Assembly (NCBI GenBank): GCA_016714465.1
Contig: JADKDT010000013.1
Coordinates: 95,308-159,307, forward strand
Reading direction: 5' to 3'
Length of the DNA stretch: 64,000 nucleotides
Source of the DNA: Candidatus Brachythrix odensensis
GTDB taxonomy: Bacteria; Chloroflexota; Anaerolineae; J036; Brachytrichaceae
Position 1 is the stretch's first letter, and each line of letters starts with the position of its first letter. The notes under the pieces are model-generated. The model worked only from the letters and a program-made list of their open reading frames with translations. It was not told where the DNA came from and did not search any database. Positions 56,839 through 64,000 of this stretch are shown here, one piece after another. Both the position numbers and the translations under genes were made by a program.

Positions 56839-57857
56839 ATGTTGACCTCGGAACTCGACTACGCGCTTCCCCCTGAACTGATCGCCCAGCACCCAATTGA
56901 ACCCCGCGATTCATCCCGGTTACTGGTGGTGGACCGGGCTGCCGGGACAATCACGCATGCCATATTTCGCGATATCGGGGCGTGGCTGCGGCCCGCCGAT
57001 GTGCTGGTTGCCAACGACAGCCGAGTGCTGGCGGCCAGGCTAAAGGGACGAAAACGCTCAGGCGGCAAGGCCGAGGCGCTCCTGCTGCGCCGATTGGACG
57101 ACCGGCGCTGGATTGCCTGGTCGGCGGGCGAAATGTGACCACCCTTCGCTTTGAGCGGGATGGGATCAGCGTCAATGCCCGCGTATTGGAGAATCACGGG
57201 GGTGGGGAAGCAATCGTTGAATTTGATTCAGCGATCGAGCCCCTTTTGGCTGTGCTGGGAGAGGCGCCCCTGCCGCCCTATATCCACGAAGCCTTGGCGG
57301 ATCCCGGGCGTTACCAGACCGTCTATGCCCGGCTGACCGGCTCGGCGGCGGCGCCGACGGCGGGACTGCATTTCACTCCCGAACTCATCAATAACCTGCG
57401 CGAGCGCGGGATTGGGTTCGAGTTTGTCACCCTGCACGTCGGGGTCGACACCTTCAAGCCCATCCATGGCAATACGGTGGAGGGCCATTTCATTCACTCG
57501 GAATGGTGCGAGGTGCCCCGGCGCACCGTCGACGCGGCTGCGTTTGCGCGCGCTGCAGGGGGACGGGTTGTGGCGGTGGGAACGACGTCAGTTCGGTCGT
57601 TGGAGAGCGCAGCGGGGCAGACTGGCGAAACCGAACGCCTGGCGCCCTTCAGTGGCGCGACCCGTCTGTTTATCACCCCAGGCCGGCCGTTCCGAGCCGT
57701 TGATGCGATGATTACGAACTTCCATTTGCCGCGCTCGACGCTGTTGGCCCTGGTCGGCGCGTTCATGGGCATGGACCTTTGGCGGGCAGCCTATGCCGAA
57801 GCCATCCGTGAGCAGTATCGATTCTATTCGTTTGGCGACGCGATGTTGATTTTGTAG
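56839..57857 (+). CDS. queA: tRNA preQ1(34) S-adenosylmethionine ribosyltransferase-isomerase, frameshifted near 57130
   Basis: Penultimate step of queuosine synthesis on tRNA. The first frame has LTSELDYALPPELIAQHPIEPRDSSRLLVVDR and DVLVANDSRVLAARLKGRKRSGG. It stops at 57138, and the other frame continues ARVLENHGGGEAIVEF, LPPYIHEALADPGRYQTVYA, GSAAAPTAGLHFTPELI, TLHVGVDTFKPI, VGTTSVRSLES and FITPGRPFRAVDAMITNFHLPRSTLLALVGAF. The indel lies at about 57126-57138. The reconstructed length of ~339 residues is normal. The stop codon lies inside the palindrome that follows. Confidence 0.93.
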
Positions 57858-57902
57858 GGGCGAAGCATTCGTCCGCGACGCGGACGAATGCTTCGCCCCT
57901 AC
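57854..57902. repeat. Perfect 24-bp-arm palindrome at the queA stop
   Basis: GTAGGGGCGAAGCATTCG.. and its exact complement, separated by one base, span 57854-57902. The queA TAG stop is part of the left arm, so the element reaches into the coding end. GTAGGGGC-type palindromes of this look recur in Chloroflexota and cyanobacterial genomes (my recollection). It lies in the convergent gap with the integrase gene. Confidence 0.92.
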
Positions 57903-57919
57903 ATGGCGTGAAGGCCTGT

Positions 57920-59025
57920 TTACAAAACGGTGGCCGCGTCGCCGCCGTCTTGCTGGCCACGGATGTAGCGCCGGAACGCCTGTGACGAACGGTGGCCGGT
58001 CTGGCGGCGAACCTTCCACTCGGCGTTGCCCTGACGGAGGGCGGAGGTGATGAAGCCGGCCCGCAGGCTGTGTCCGCCGAGCTCCTTCCAGTTTGGGAAA
58101 CCAGCCCGGCGAGCGAGATTCTGGATCAAGAGCGCCACCATCCGATCGGACAGATGCGTGTTTCGCATTTGGCCACGCGATCCGAAACTGGGAAAGACAA
58201 AGCTGTCTGGACCCTTAGAACGTATGTTCGATTGGGCCAGCCAGCTATCCAGGGCGCGGACAGGACACAGCCCGGTCGCCTTCGTCGACTTATTGATGAA
58301 CTTGTCCATCCCGGCCCCGATCTGGTCGGTTTTTGAGAACGGCAAGATGATCCGAAGGCCATGGGTGGTCCGCGCACATCGCGCAATCGGACCGCGACCA
58401 GCTCGCTTCTGCGAAAACCGCCCGCAAATCCGATCAGCAATAGCGCCCGATAGCAGGCGACCTTGAGCGCATTGGCATCCCCAGGATAGACCTCATCGAG
58501 TTGATCAAGCAGCGTGGCGATGTCGTCGGGACTGAGGGCGTCAACCTGGCGAACGGCTTCGCGCTCGAGTACGCGTTGACGGATGGCGGCGCCCAGGGAG
58601 AGTTTGACCAGAGGATCGCGCCCAGGATTGACGTAGCCGGCTGCCCCGGCAAATCGCCAATCGTGGACTTTGACGATGGCGGCCAGGCGGGCTTGGAGCG
58701 TCGCCCGCTTGAGCTCGCCCTCGGCCAGGGTAGCCAGATACAGGGCGATCGACTCCGGGCGGGCCGGCAGGCTGCGCAGGCGATTGATCTGGCAGAAATA
58801 GGCAAAATCGGCCCAATGGGCGCGGTACATCCGCTTGGTGTTTGCGTTGATGCCGCTCAGCACAAAGCGCTGGACCTTCGACCACCGGCTTCGGTCAGCT
58901 GCTCCCGCGTCGTCGTTTGCTTTGTCGAGGGGCGCGTAGTTGACCAGGCGCTGCTCGTCGAAGAAGCGCACCCGCATGCGCGGAGTTTCTGGCTGAGCCT
59001 TGTTCACGCCGCCATTATACGCCAA
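57920..59025 (-). CDS. Tyrosine recombinase/phage-type integrase, frameshifted near 58368
   Basis: The N-terminal frame has a SAM-like core-binding domain (VLSGINANTKRMYRAHWADFAYFC, LPARPESIALYLATLAEG) and the first catalytic Arg in GFAGGFRRSELVAVRLRDV. The other frame, joined at about 58365-58370 (TTHGLRIILPFSKTDQIG), brings HSLRAGFITSALRQG (His-x-x-Arg), VRRQTGHRSSQAF (His) and the nucleophile Tyr in RRYIRG. The ~368-residue protein is complete after correction. It resembles stand-alone integrases of small mobile elements. No other phage or transposon gene is nearby; inverted repeats lie just upstream. Confidence 0.86.
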
Positions 59026-59033
59026 TGTCGAGT

Positions 59034-59064
59034 CACTTCCGATAATGTTTACTTATCGGAAGTG
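59034..59064. promoter_or_regulatory. 12-bp-arm palindrome upstream of the integrase
   Basis: CACTTCCGATAA (59034-59045) and TTATCGGAAGTG (59053-59064) surround a 7-nt spacer, 8 bp upstream of the integrase start. It could be an operator or recombinase-binding site. Confidence 0.6.
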
Positions 59065-59070
59065 AAATTC

Positions 59071-59113
59071 GTTGAAACGAGTAATAAGGCCTAGCACTGA
59101 TCTTCGTTTCAAC
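59071..59113. repeat. GTTGAAACGA ... TCGTTTCAAC inverted repeat upstream of the integrase
   Basis: Ten-bp arms at 59071-59080 and 59104-59113, 23-nt spacer, between the divergent integrase and DinB genes. The layout (two inverted arms around a short AT-rich core) is compatible with a tyrosine-recombinase site or an operator. Confidence 0.5.
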
Positions 59114-59124
59114 AACACTGTGCG

Positions 59125-59632
59125 ATGATGTACGGCATGGCAACCGAAATCGACAACTACCGGCGCATGTTTCGCGATCTTTACGGCCAAGTGGACGAAG
59201 TTCTGGATGGCATGGACTCTGAGGCGCTCTTGTTCAAGCCATTTGAGACCAGCCCATGGAAAGGTCCGAGCGGCTCGGTAGGCTGGACAATCGCCCACGC
59301 GGTGTCCTCCACCGTGTTCCTCATGCGAATGGCCGAGTTTACCGCTGGCAGAAATTGGCTGGGAGGATGTGGCCGGCGATCAGGGCGCGGACGAATTCAA
59401 CGCGTCAAATCACGACACCGCCGTCATGCAGGCCCGGGCCAAGCGAACCCTGGCGACGGTGAATACGATCCTGGATGGGTTCTCGCCCGCGGACCTCGAG
59501 GCCGAACGCACCCATCCGCGCCGCCCGGAGCGGCAGCTCACAACCCGCTGGTGCATAACGCACGCAATAGACCACCTCAGCCAGCACATCGGGCACGCCC
59601 AGCTCACCCGCCAGATCTCGGCGCTGGTGTAG
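59125..59632 (+). CDS. DinB-like four-helix metal-binding protein, frameshifted near 59348
   Basis: The first frame reads EIDNYRRMFRDLYGQVDEVLDGMDSEALLFKP and SVGWTIAHAVSSTVFLMRMAEFTAG. The second continues AEIGWEDVAGDQGADEFNASNHDT, ARAKRTLATVNTILDGF and TRWCITHAIDHLSQHIGHAQLTRQI. A one-base indel near 59343-59355 separates them. The fold is that of DinB/DUF664 proteins, with candidate metal His residues in the first part (AHAV) and in HAIDHLSQHIGH. The function is not known; related proteins include bacillithiol or mycothiol transferases. Start may be ATG 59125 or 59137. Confidence 0.78.
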
Positions 59633-59670
59633 GTCCCCCACCCCCTTCGCGAGGCGCGCATGGGATAGCT

Positions 59671-59701
59671 AAACCGGTCAACCCTTAGGGTTGACCGGTT
59701 T
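59671..59701. repeat. 31-bp palindrome, exact copy of 4117-4147
   Basis: AAACCGGTCAACCC + TAG + complement, here extended by flanking TAGCT/AGCTA so that the symmetric element reaches 59666-59706. It lies 38 bp after the DinB stop and overlaps the end of the rhodanese gene's downstream region (stop at 59704). Confidence 0.9.
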
Positions 59702-59703
59702 AG

Positions 59704-60141
59704 CTACTTGCCGCTCAGGGTCGGGAAGCCCTTGGCCCGCCAGGAAAGGAGACCACCGGACATGCTCGTCACGCTCGTAAAGCCGGCCTTGGCCAGGATG
59801 TCCCGCCCAGACGTGCTCCGATTTCCGGATCGGCAGACTACGACGACTTCGCGATCGCGCGGCACCTCGCTGAGGCGCTTCTCGAGCTGTCCGAGCGGGA
59901 TCAGTGTCGTGTTGGCGACGTGGAACTCCTCCCACTCGGAGGGTTCGCGCACGTCAAGGATGAAGGCTCCAGAGGCCGCCATTGAGCGGGCCTGTTCGGG
60001 TGTGATCTCGCTGGACAAAGGCTTCAAGCTGACCGGGCCGGCCGACGGAGCCGCCGGCGCGGGGGTTGCGGCCGGACCACACGCGCTGAGCGTGAACAGG
60101 GCCGCCGCAATTGGAACAAACAGGACACGTTTGAAAGTCAT
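59704..60141 (-). CDS. Rhodanese-domain lipoprotein
   Basis: 145 residues. Lipoprotein signal VLFVPIAAALFTLSACG (lipobox LSAC). A Pro/Ala linker and a single rhodanese domain follow: ITPEQARSMAASGAFILDVREPSEWEEFHVANTTLIPL, with active-site loop VVVCRSGNRSTSG (catalytic Cys). Likely a sulfurtransferase or phosphatase-like domain facing outside the membrane. The stop codon abuts the palindrome. Confidence 0.92.
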   Translation of the reverse strand: MTFKRVLFVPIAAALFTLSACGPAATPAPAAPSAGPVSLKPLSSEITPEQARSMAASGAFILDVREPSEWEEFHVANTTLIPLGQLEKRLSEVPRDREVVVVCRSGNRSTSGRDILAKAGFTSVTSMSGGLLSWRAKGFPTLSGK

Positions 60142-60192
60142 GCGTCGAACATATCATCGTTTCGGGCGTGCGAGGCAATACCTGAGAAAACG

Positions 60193-60225
60193 CAAGATGC
60201 CCCCGGTCGGGCCGGGGGCATCTTG
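60193..60225. terminator. Perfect stem-loop between SPFH and rhodanese genes
   Basis: CAAGATGCCCCCGG and CCGGGGGCATCTTG, with loop TCGGG, lie 14 bp beyond the SPFH stop. Probably terminates the SPFH operon. Confidence 0.82.
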
Positions 60226-60238
60226 ATCCGTCGACCGC

Positions 60239-61171
60239 CTACTTGCTGTTGTTGCTGGCGATTAGCTGCGGCAGCAACCCGCTGTTCTTCGGCACCAGGG
60301 TGATGCCGGCCTTGCTCTCGAGCAGGCGCTGGGTCTCGAGGGCCTCAAACATCGCCACTGCGACGTCGTTGTCCTGAGAGATCTTCTGCAGCGTCGCGCC
60401 GACAATCTGCGGCCGAGTGGCCGCCGCTTTGCCGAACTCGATGGCGGCCTGGCGATCGGCCGTGCTGGTGATGATGTTGACCTGGTTCGTGCCGGTCTGC
60501 CGAATCGCAGCCGTGACCTGGCGCAGGCGATTGACAACCTTGGCTTCAATCCCACGCTTCATGCCGTCGTCGCGGAACTGAACCTTGCGAATGTAAATGC
60601 TGCCCAGCCGATAGCCCCAGTCGGTCGAATGGGCGGTGACTTCATTTCGCACGAGCTGGCTCATCCTGTGCCGCTCCTCGAGCATCTGGGCAAGCGGCAT
60701 GTTGCTCAAGGTCCGCACACTGGCGTTGCTGACGTTGGCAGCCAGCGAACCGCGCGGGTCACTATTCTTGAACAGGAAGGCCACGGGATCGCTGACGAAC
60801 ATCTCGTACCACAGGCCGATGCCCATCGGCGCGCCTTCTTCGCTGTTCACCGGGCTGTTTCGCAGATACTGCTGATCCAGGCGCAAATCGACGACGCGCA
60901 GACTGCCCAGCCAGTTCACGACAAAGGCAGCCGGGCCGAGCTTCGCCGGCAGAATGTGCAGGCCGGGTTCGTCGATGACGCCGATAACCTTGCCAAACAG
61001 CACATACACAAAGGCTCGACGCTCCGGAACAATCACGTAAAAGCCAAAGATCCGGACGATGCCCTTGAAGATCCCCCACGCGATGGTGAGCAGAATGAAC
61101 GTGACGAAGGCCGTGGGGATGAAGGCTAGAAAACCCAGGTTGCCAAACAGGCGTTGAAATAGCGCGTCCAT
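60239..61171 (-). CDS. SPFH/band-7 domain membrane protein, second of a pair
   Basis: 310 residues. One N-terminal TM region (LGFLAFIPTAFVTFILLTIAWGIFKGIV), then a prohibitin-type SPFH domain (VIVPERRAFVYVLFGKVIGVIDEPGLHILPAKLGP, DLRLDQQYLRNSPVNSEEGAPMGIGLWYEMFVSDPVAFLF) and a helical tail. Such proteins form membrane microdomain scaffolds or protease regulators. Its ATG overlaps the stop of the upstream SPFH gene (TAATG), so both are made together, like HflK/HflC. Confidence 0.85.
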   Translation of the reverse strand: MDALFQRLFGNLGFLAFIPTAFVTFILLTIAWGIFKGIVRIFGFYVIVPERRAFVYVLFGKVIGVIDEPGLHILPAKLGPAAFVVNWLGSLRVVDLRLDQQYLRNSPVNSEEGAPMGIGLWYEMFVSDPVAFLFKNSDPRGSLAANVSNASVRTLSNMPLAQMLEERHRMSQLVRNEVTAHSTDWGYRLGSIYIRKVQFRDDGMKRGIEAKVVNRLRQVTAAIRQTGTNQVNIITSTADRQAAIEFGKAAATRPQIVGATLQKISQDNDVAVAMFEALETQRLLESKAGITLVPKNSGLLPQLIASNNSK

Positions 61172-62168
61172 TATTTGATCTCCGTCACGGCGCGCTGCGC
61201 GTTGGCATACAGCCCAAGCCGGACATACCGCAGATAGGTCTGGAGGGCATCCGGACCGCTTTCCTTGAGCAGCGCCAACTGCTGCGACAGCGCCAGGAGT
61301 GGCTCGGTTTCGGCCTGCGCTCGAAGCGTTTCGATTTCGACGGCGCGCTTCGACTGGACGATCTTCTGGTCGGCGCTGGCCTGGGCGACCGAAATGTCGC
61401 TGCTGACCTGGTTGTAGGCTGTATTGATGGCCGCCAGGGCGTTCTCCACTTCGTTGGGCGGATCAATGGCAGTGATCAGGGATGCATCCAGCACGACGCC
61501 ATAGCGGGCCGGCGAAGATGCGCACTCGGTGTCCATGTGCTCGTTGATGTCGCGCAGGTTCTTGCGCAAGTCGTTGATCGAAATTCCGGCCACCATGGTC
61601 GCGTCCACCGGCTGGGCCGTGTTGGCTTCGAGCCCGCTGCGCTGCGGCGCTTCGAAGTTGGCGATGCGCTCACGCAGCACCGAGTGGAAATAGCCCATGA
61701 TGTGGACGATCGGATTCTTGATGCCAAACAGGTAGGCATAAAGATTCGACTCACTGACCTTGTACCGAATCTGGCCCTTGAGCTCAGTGTTGAGTTGGTC
61801 CTTGGTTACGGCTTCGAGAACGGTGCCGTTCTGGTTGACTGTGGGGTTCTCCGCATCGTAGGCGAGGCTGACGGTTTGGATCGCGATTGGCACTTTGTAG
61901 ACTTTTTCCCACGGGAATTTGAGATACGGCCCGCCCGGCGGGATGACTTGCACCTGCGGGTACACGTAGCGCTCGCGCTCCTCGGCTCGAAGGTGCATGC
62001 TGATCGGGTCCTCAAGCGTCGTTTGCTTGCCGATACGAATGGCCTTGCCAAAGCTGGTCTTTACCGCGCGCTCGTTCTGGTTGACCGTGAACAGGCTCGG
62101 CAATATGGTGCGGACTAACCACAGCACAAAGCCAAGCAAAAGGCCGATGACGATTCCACCTGCTGCAT
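61171..62168 (-). CDS. SPFH/band-7 domain membrane protein, first of a pair
   Basis: 332 residues from MNAAGGIVIGLLLGFVLWLVRTILPSLF (TM) into the SPFH domain: VNQNERAVKTSFGKAIRIG, YVYPQVQVIPPGGPYLKFPWEKVYKVPIAIQT, VTKDQLNTELKGQIRYKV and SLITAIDPPNEVENALAAINTAYNQVSSDISVAQASADQKIVQSKRAVEIETLRAQAE (coiled-coil tail). The start ATG 62168 follows GGAGGAAATC. Paired with the gene downstream. Confidence 0.88.
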
Positions 62169-62315
62169 TCATTTGCGGATTTCCTCCTGGAACGGGATTG
62201 ACGGCGAGGACGGACACCTGGACCGGCCCTCGGACACAGGTATCACCATACACCAGATGGATTAACCGCGCCAGCGATGGCGATCACGGAGGACACCGAT
62301 TCTGACAGTGACGAG

Positions 62316-62854
62316 CTATAACCCGTACTTTGTGGCGAGGCGCTGAACGGTATTGACATTGCGCCAGGTCGCCGAGATCTTGAGCGTCCGCTCGAACACG
62401 GCATTCGAGAACTTCGAGTCCGTTTGCCGTTGAATGGACTTCCAGTACACCTCGCGCCCGTGCACGTAGAAATCGTCTAAATCTGTTTTGAATCTGGCGA
62501 GCGCGGTTTCGCCGGCGGGCGACAGGGGCCGAGCGAGGAATCCGACATAGAGCGCATGCGCAGCCGCCTCGTCCGCCCCACCGAAGGCGCGGCAGTGCGC
62601 GATAGCGGCCAGCTCGGCGTCGTCCCGCAGGAACGTCTGACTTCGTAGCCAAGCGTCTTTTGCAGTCCCGCTTCGATCGTGCTCTCGAGCGCCGCGCAAT
62701 CGTCGGACTTGGACGCAAAGATCACATTCCCGCTGGCAATAAAGGTCTCGACGTCTTGCAGGCCCAGGGACGTGAAGGCGTTCCGCAACACCGCCATCGT
62801 GACGTTGCGTCCGCCGACATTGATAGCGCGCAAAAAAGCGAAATAGCGTCGCAT
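62316..62854 (-). CDS. DUF1697 protein, frameshifted near 62640
   Basis: The first frame reads MRRYFAFLRAINVGGRNVTMAVLRNAFTSLGLQDVETFIASGNVIFAS, the DUF1697 start. After TLGYEV it breaks, and the other frame goes on QTFLRDDAELAAIAHC to VYWKSIQRQTDSKFSNAVFERTLKISATWRNVNTVQRLA. A missing base at about 62637-62641 explains this. The reconstructed protein has ~179 residues. The function of DUF1697 is not known. ATG 62854 follows GAGGG; an upstream TTG overlaps the amidohydrolase stop. Confidence 0.87.
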
Positions 62855-62862
62855 GTTGGCCC

Positions 62863-64000
62863 TCAAGATAGAGCGGCCGGCAAGGCCTCGCCACGGATGA
62901 GCGCCCTACTGAGCGCGTTGTGGTGGCTGACTACCCGGCGCATGTCGATCTTCGTGTGACGGCCCTCTTCGACGACGACGCGACCATTGACCATGGAGAA
63001 ATCCACCCCGCGCGGCGCGCAGAAAACGATGGCGGCCAATGGATCATGCAATGCCCCGGCGTACTCTACGCGATTGAGATCGATGGCGATCAGGTCGGCC
63101 GCAAAACCGGGGCCGACCTGGGCGATGTCGTCGCGCCCGAGCACGCCCGCCCCACCCCGGGTGGCGAGCCACAGCGCCTCATAGGCCGAGAGCGCTGAAC
63201 GCTGATGCCCGGCCGAGACCGAGTCATAGGTGGCGAATGTCTCGTCTGTCACGCGTTGCAGCAGCATCGCCTGACGCGCCTCGAGCAGCATGTGATTGCC
63301 GTCGTTACTGGCGCTGCCATCGACACCCAGACCCACCTTGACCCCGGCGTTGATCATGAGCCTTATCGGAGCGATACCGGAGGCCAGGCGCATGTTGCTG
63401 CTGGGGCAGTGCGCGACGCCACAGCCACAGGCCCCCATCCGGGCAAGATCACGAGTCTGAAAGTGCACACCGTGGGCGTACCACACATCCGATCCAAGCC
63501 ACTCGACCGATTCGGCATAGTCAAGCGGGCGCTTGCCGAACATCGACAGGCAGAAGGCATCTTCGTCCCGGGTCTCAGCCAGATGCGTGTGCAGCATCAC
63601 ACCAGTGGCCCGTGCCATGCGGGCGCTCTCGCGCATCAGATCGGTGGTCACTGAAAACGGCGAACATGGCGCCAGAGCCACCCGCGTCATCGCAAAGCGC
63701 GACGCATCGTGAAAGGCTTCGATGGCCCGCAGGCTTTCGCGCAGGATATGCCCTTCGTCTTCAGCCGCGCGGTCCGGCGGAAGACCGCCCTTGGACTCGC
63801 CGAGGCTCATGGAGCCCCGGGTGGCATGGAAGCGGATGCCGGTTTCCGTGGCGGCCCGAATCTCGTCGTCGATACGGCAGTCATTTGGGTAGATGTACAG
63901 ATGGTCGCTGGCCGTCGTACAGCCGCTCAAAAGCAGCTCCGCCGTTCCAACCAGCGCGCTGGTGTAAATCGCGTCACGATTCATGCCCAGCCAAATCGGA
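62863..64000 (-). CDS. Amidohydrolase (8-oxoguanine deaminase/AtzB-TrzN-like), 5' part off window
   Basis: Metal-dependent deaminase of the amidohydrolase superfamily. The frame is open to the right edge (PIWLGMNRDAIYTSALVGTAELLLSGCTTASDHLY). Seen are VMLHTHLAETRDE (metal His and Glu), YAHGVHF (His), GCGVAHCPSSNMRLASGIAPI and VGLGVDGSASNDGNHMLLEARQAM (catalytic Asp), followed by the beta-sandwich end GFAADLIAIDLNRVEYAGALHDPLAAIVFCAP. The residues match the 8-oxoguanine-deaminase branch. The N-terminal part with the H-x-H motif lies beyond 64000. Confidence 0.88.
   Translation of the reverse strand, partial: PIWLGMNRDAIYTSALVGTAELLLSGCTTASDHLYIYPNDCRIDDEIRAATETGIRFHATRGSMSLGESKGGLPPDRAAEDEGHILRESLRAIEAFHDASRFAMTRVALAPCSPFSVTTDLMRESARMARATGVMLHTHLAETRDEDAFCLSMFGKRPLDYAESVEWLGSDVWYAHGVHFQTRDLARMGACGCGVAHCPSSNMRLASGIAPIRLMINAGVKVGLGVDGSASNDGNHMLLEARQAMLLQRVTDETFATYDSVSAGHQRSALSAYEALWLATRGGAGVLGRDDIAQVGPGFAADLIAIDLNRVEYAGALHDPLAAIVFCAPRGVDFSMVNGRVVVEEGRHTKIDMRRVVSHHNALSRALIRGEALPAALS

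Noticed and set aside
59071..59113. An integron attC/attI-like site beside an integron integrase
   Set aside because: The arms do not match GTTRRRY/RYYYAAC exactly, and the recombinase lacks the extra domain typical of IntI; no cassettes are present.

Overview
This is a roughly 60% GC chromosomal window from a bacterium that I would place in the Chloroflexota, probably Anaerolineae-like. That placement is inferred from gene content: a DUF5656-like membrane protein, an LCP protein, paired DUF1800/DUF1501 genes, a circularly permuted ATP-grasp/GCS2/esterase cluster, and many intergenic palindromes. No rRNA, tRNA, CRISPR array or insertion sequence was recognised. Most of the window is ordinary, densely packed housekeeping DNA.

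Layout. 1-1.6 kb: the 5' part of a class V aminotransferase (its 3' part is off the left edge) and an orphan membrane-anchored protein. 1.6-4.4 kb: a copZ-copA copper-export operon behind a G-tract palindrome resembling a CsoR operator. 4.5-9.2 kb: LCP ligase, class IV aminotransferase, broken membrane protein, PfkB kinase and cyclophilin. 9.2-11.9 kb: acetyl-CoA synthetase followed by a ThuA-like gene. 12-16.5 kb: secreted beta-helix protein, Bax-inhibitor-1 protein and a secreted copper amine oxidase with a partner gene. 16.5-21.3 kb: a MacAB-like ABC exporter (ATPase, permease, adaptor). 21.3-28.3 kb: a ligase cluster with two ATP-grasp genes, one circularly permuted ATP-grasp gene, a GCS2-type carboxylate-amine ligase, two esterases and a deoxynucleoside kinase. 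28.4-31.3 kb: DUF1800/DUF1501. 31.4-39.6 kb: RlmI-like methyltransferase, M32 carboxypeptidase, a cmk/pseudouridine synthase/scpB/AmaP-like operon overlapping by 4 nt at each joint, an SDR and RecQ. 39.7-42.4 kb: CbpA-like co-chaperone, MgtC-like and YeiH-like proteins. 42.4-45.2 kb: an aconitase lacking its C-terminal domain, fused by deletion to a decayed alpha/beta hydrolase. 45.7-51.1 kb: the rpsB-tsf-pyrH-frr-uppS-cdsA series plus a methyltransferase. 51.2-56.7 kb: orphan response regulator, RRM protein, pentapeptide protein, acyl-CoA dehydrogenase and ftsH. 56.8-64 kb: queA, tyrosine recombinase, DinB-like protein, rhodanese lipoprotein, two SPFH proteins, DUF1697 protein and an amidohydrolase running off the right edge.

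Two features run through the whole window. First, at least 15 conserved genes, including the normally essential ftsH, carry a single-base-type frameshift, and several sit exactly at a homopolymer. This strongly suggests residual indels in a long-read or metagenomic assembly rather than mass gene decay. Coordinates for those genes span the reconstructed locus. Second, intergenic spaces are rich in long, near-perfect palindromes (arms 12-25 bp, tiny loops), some of them related or identical copies.
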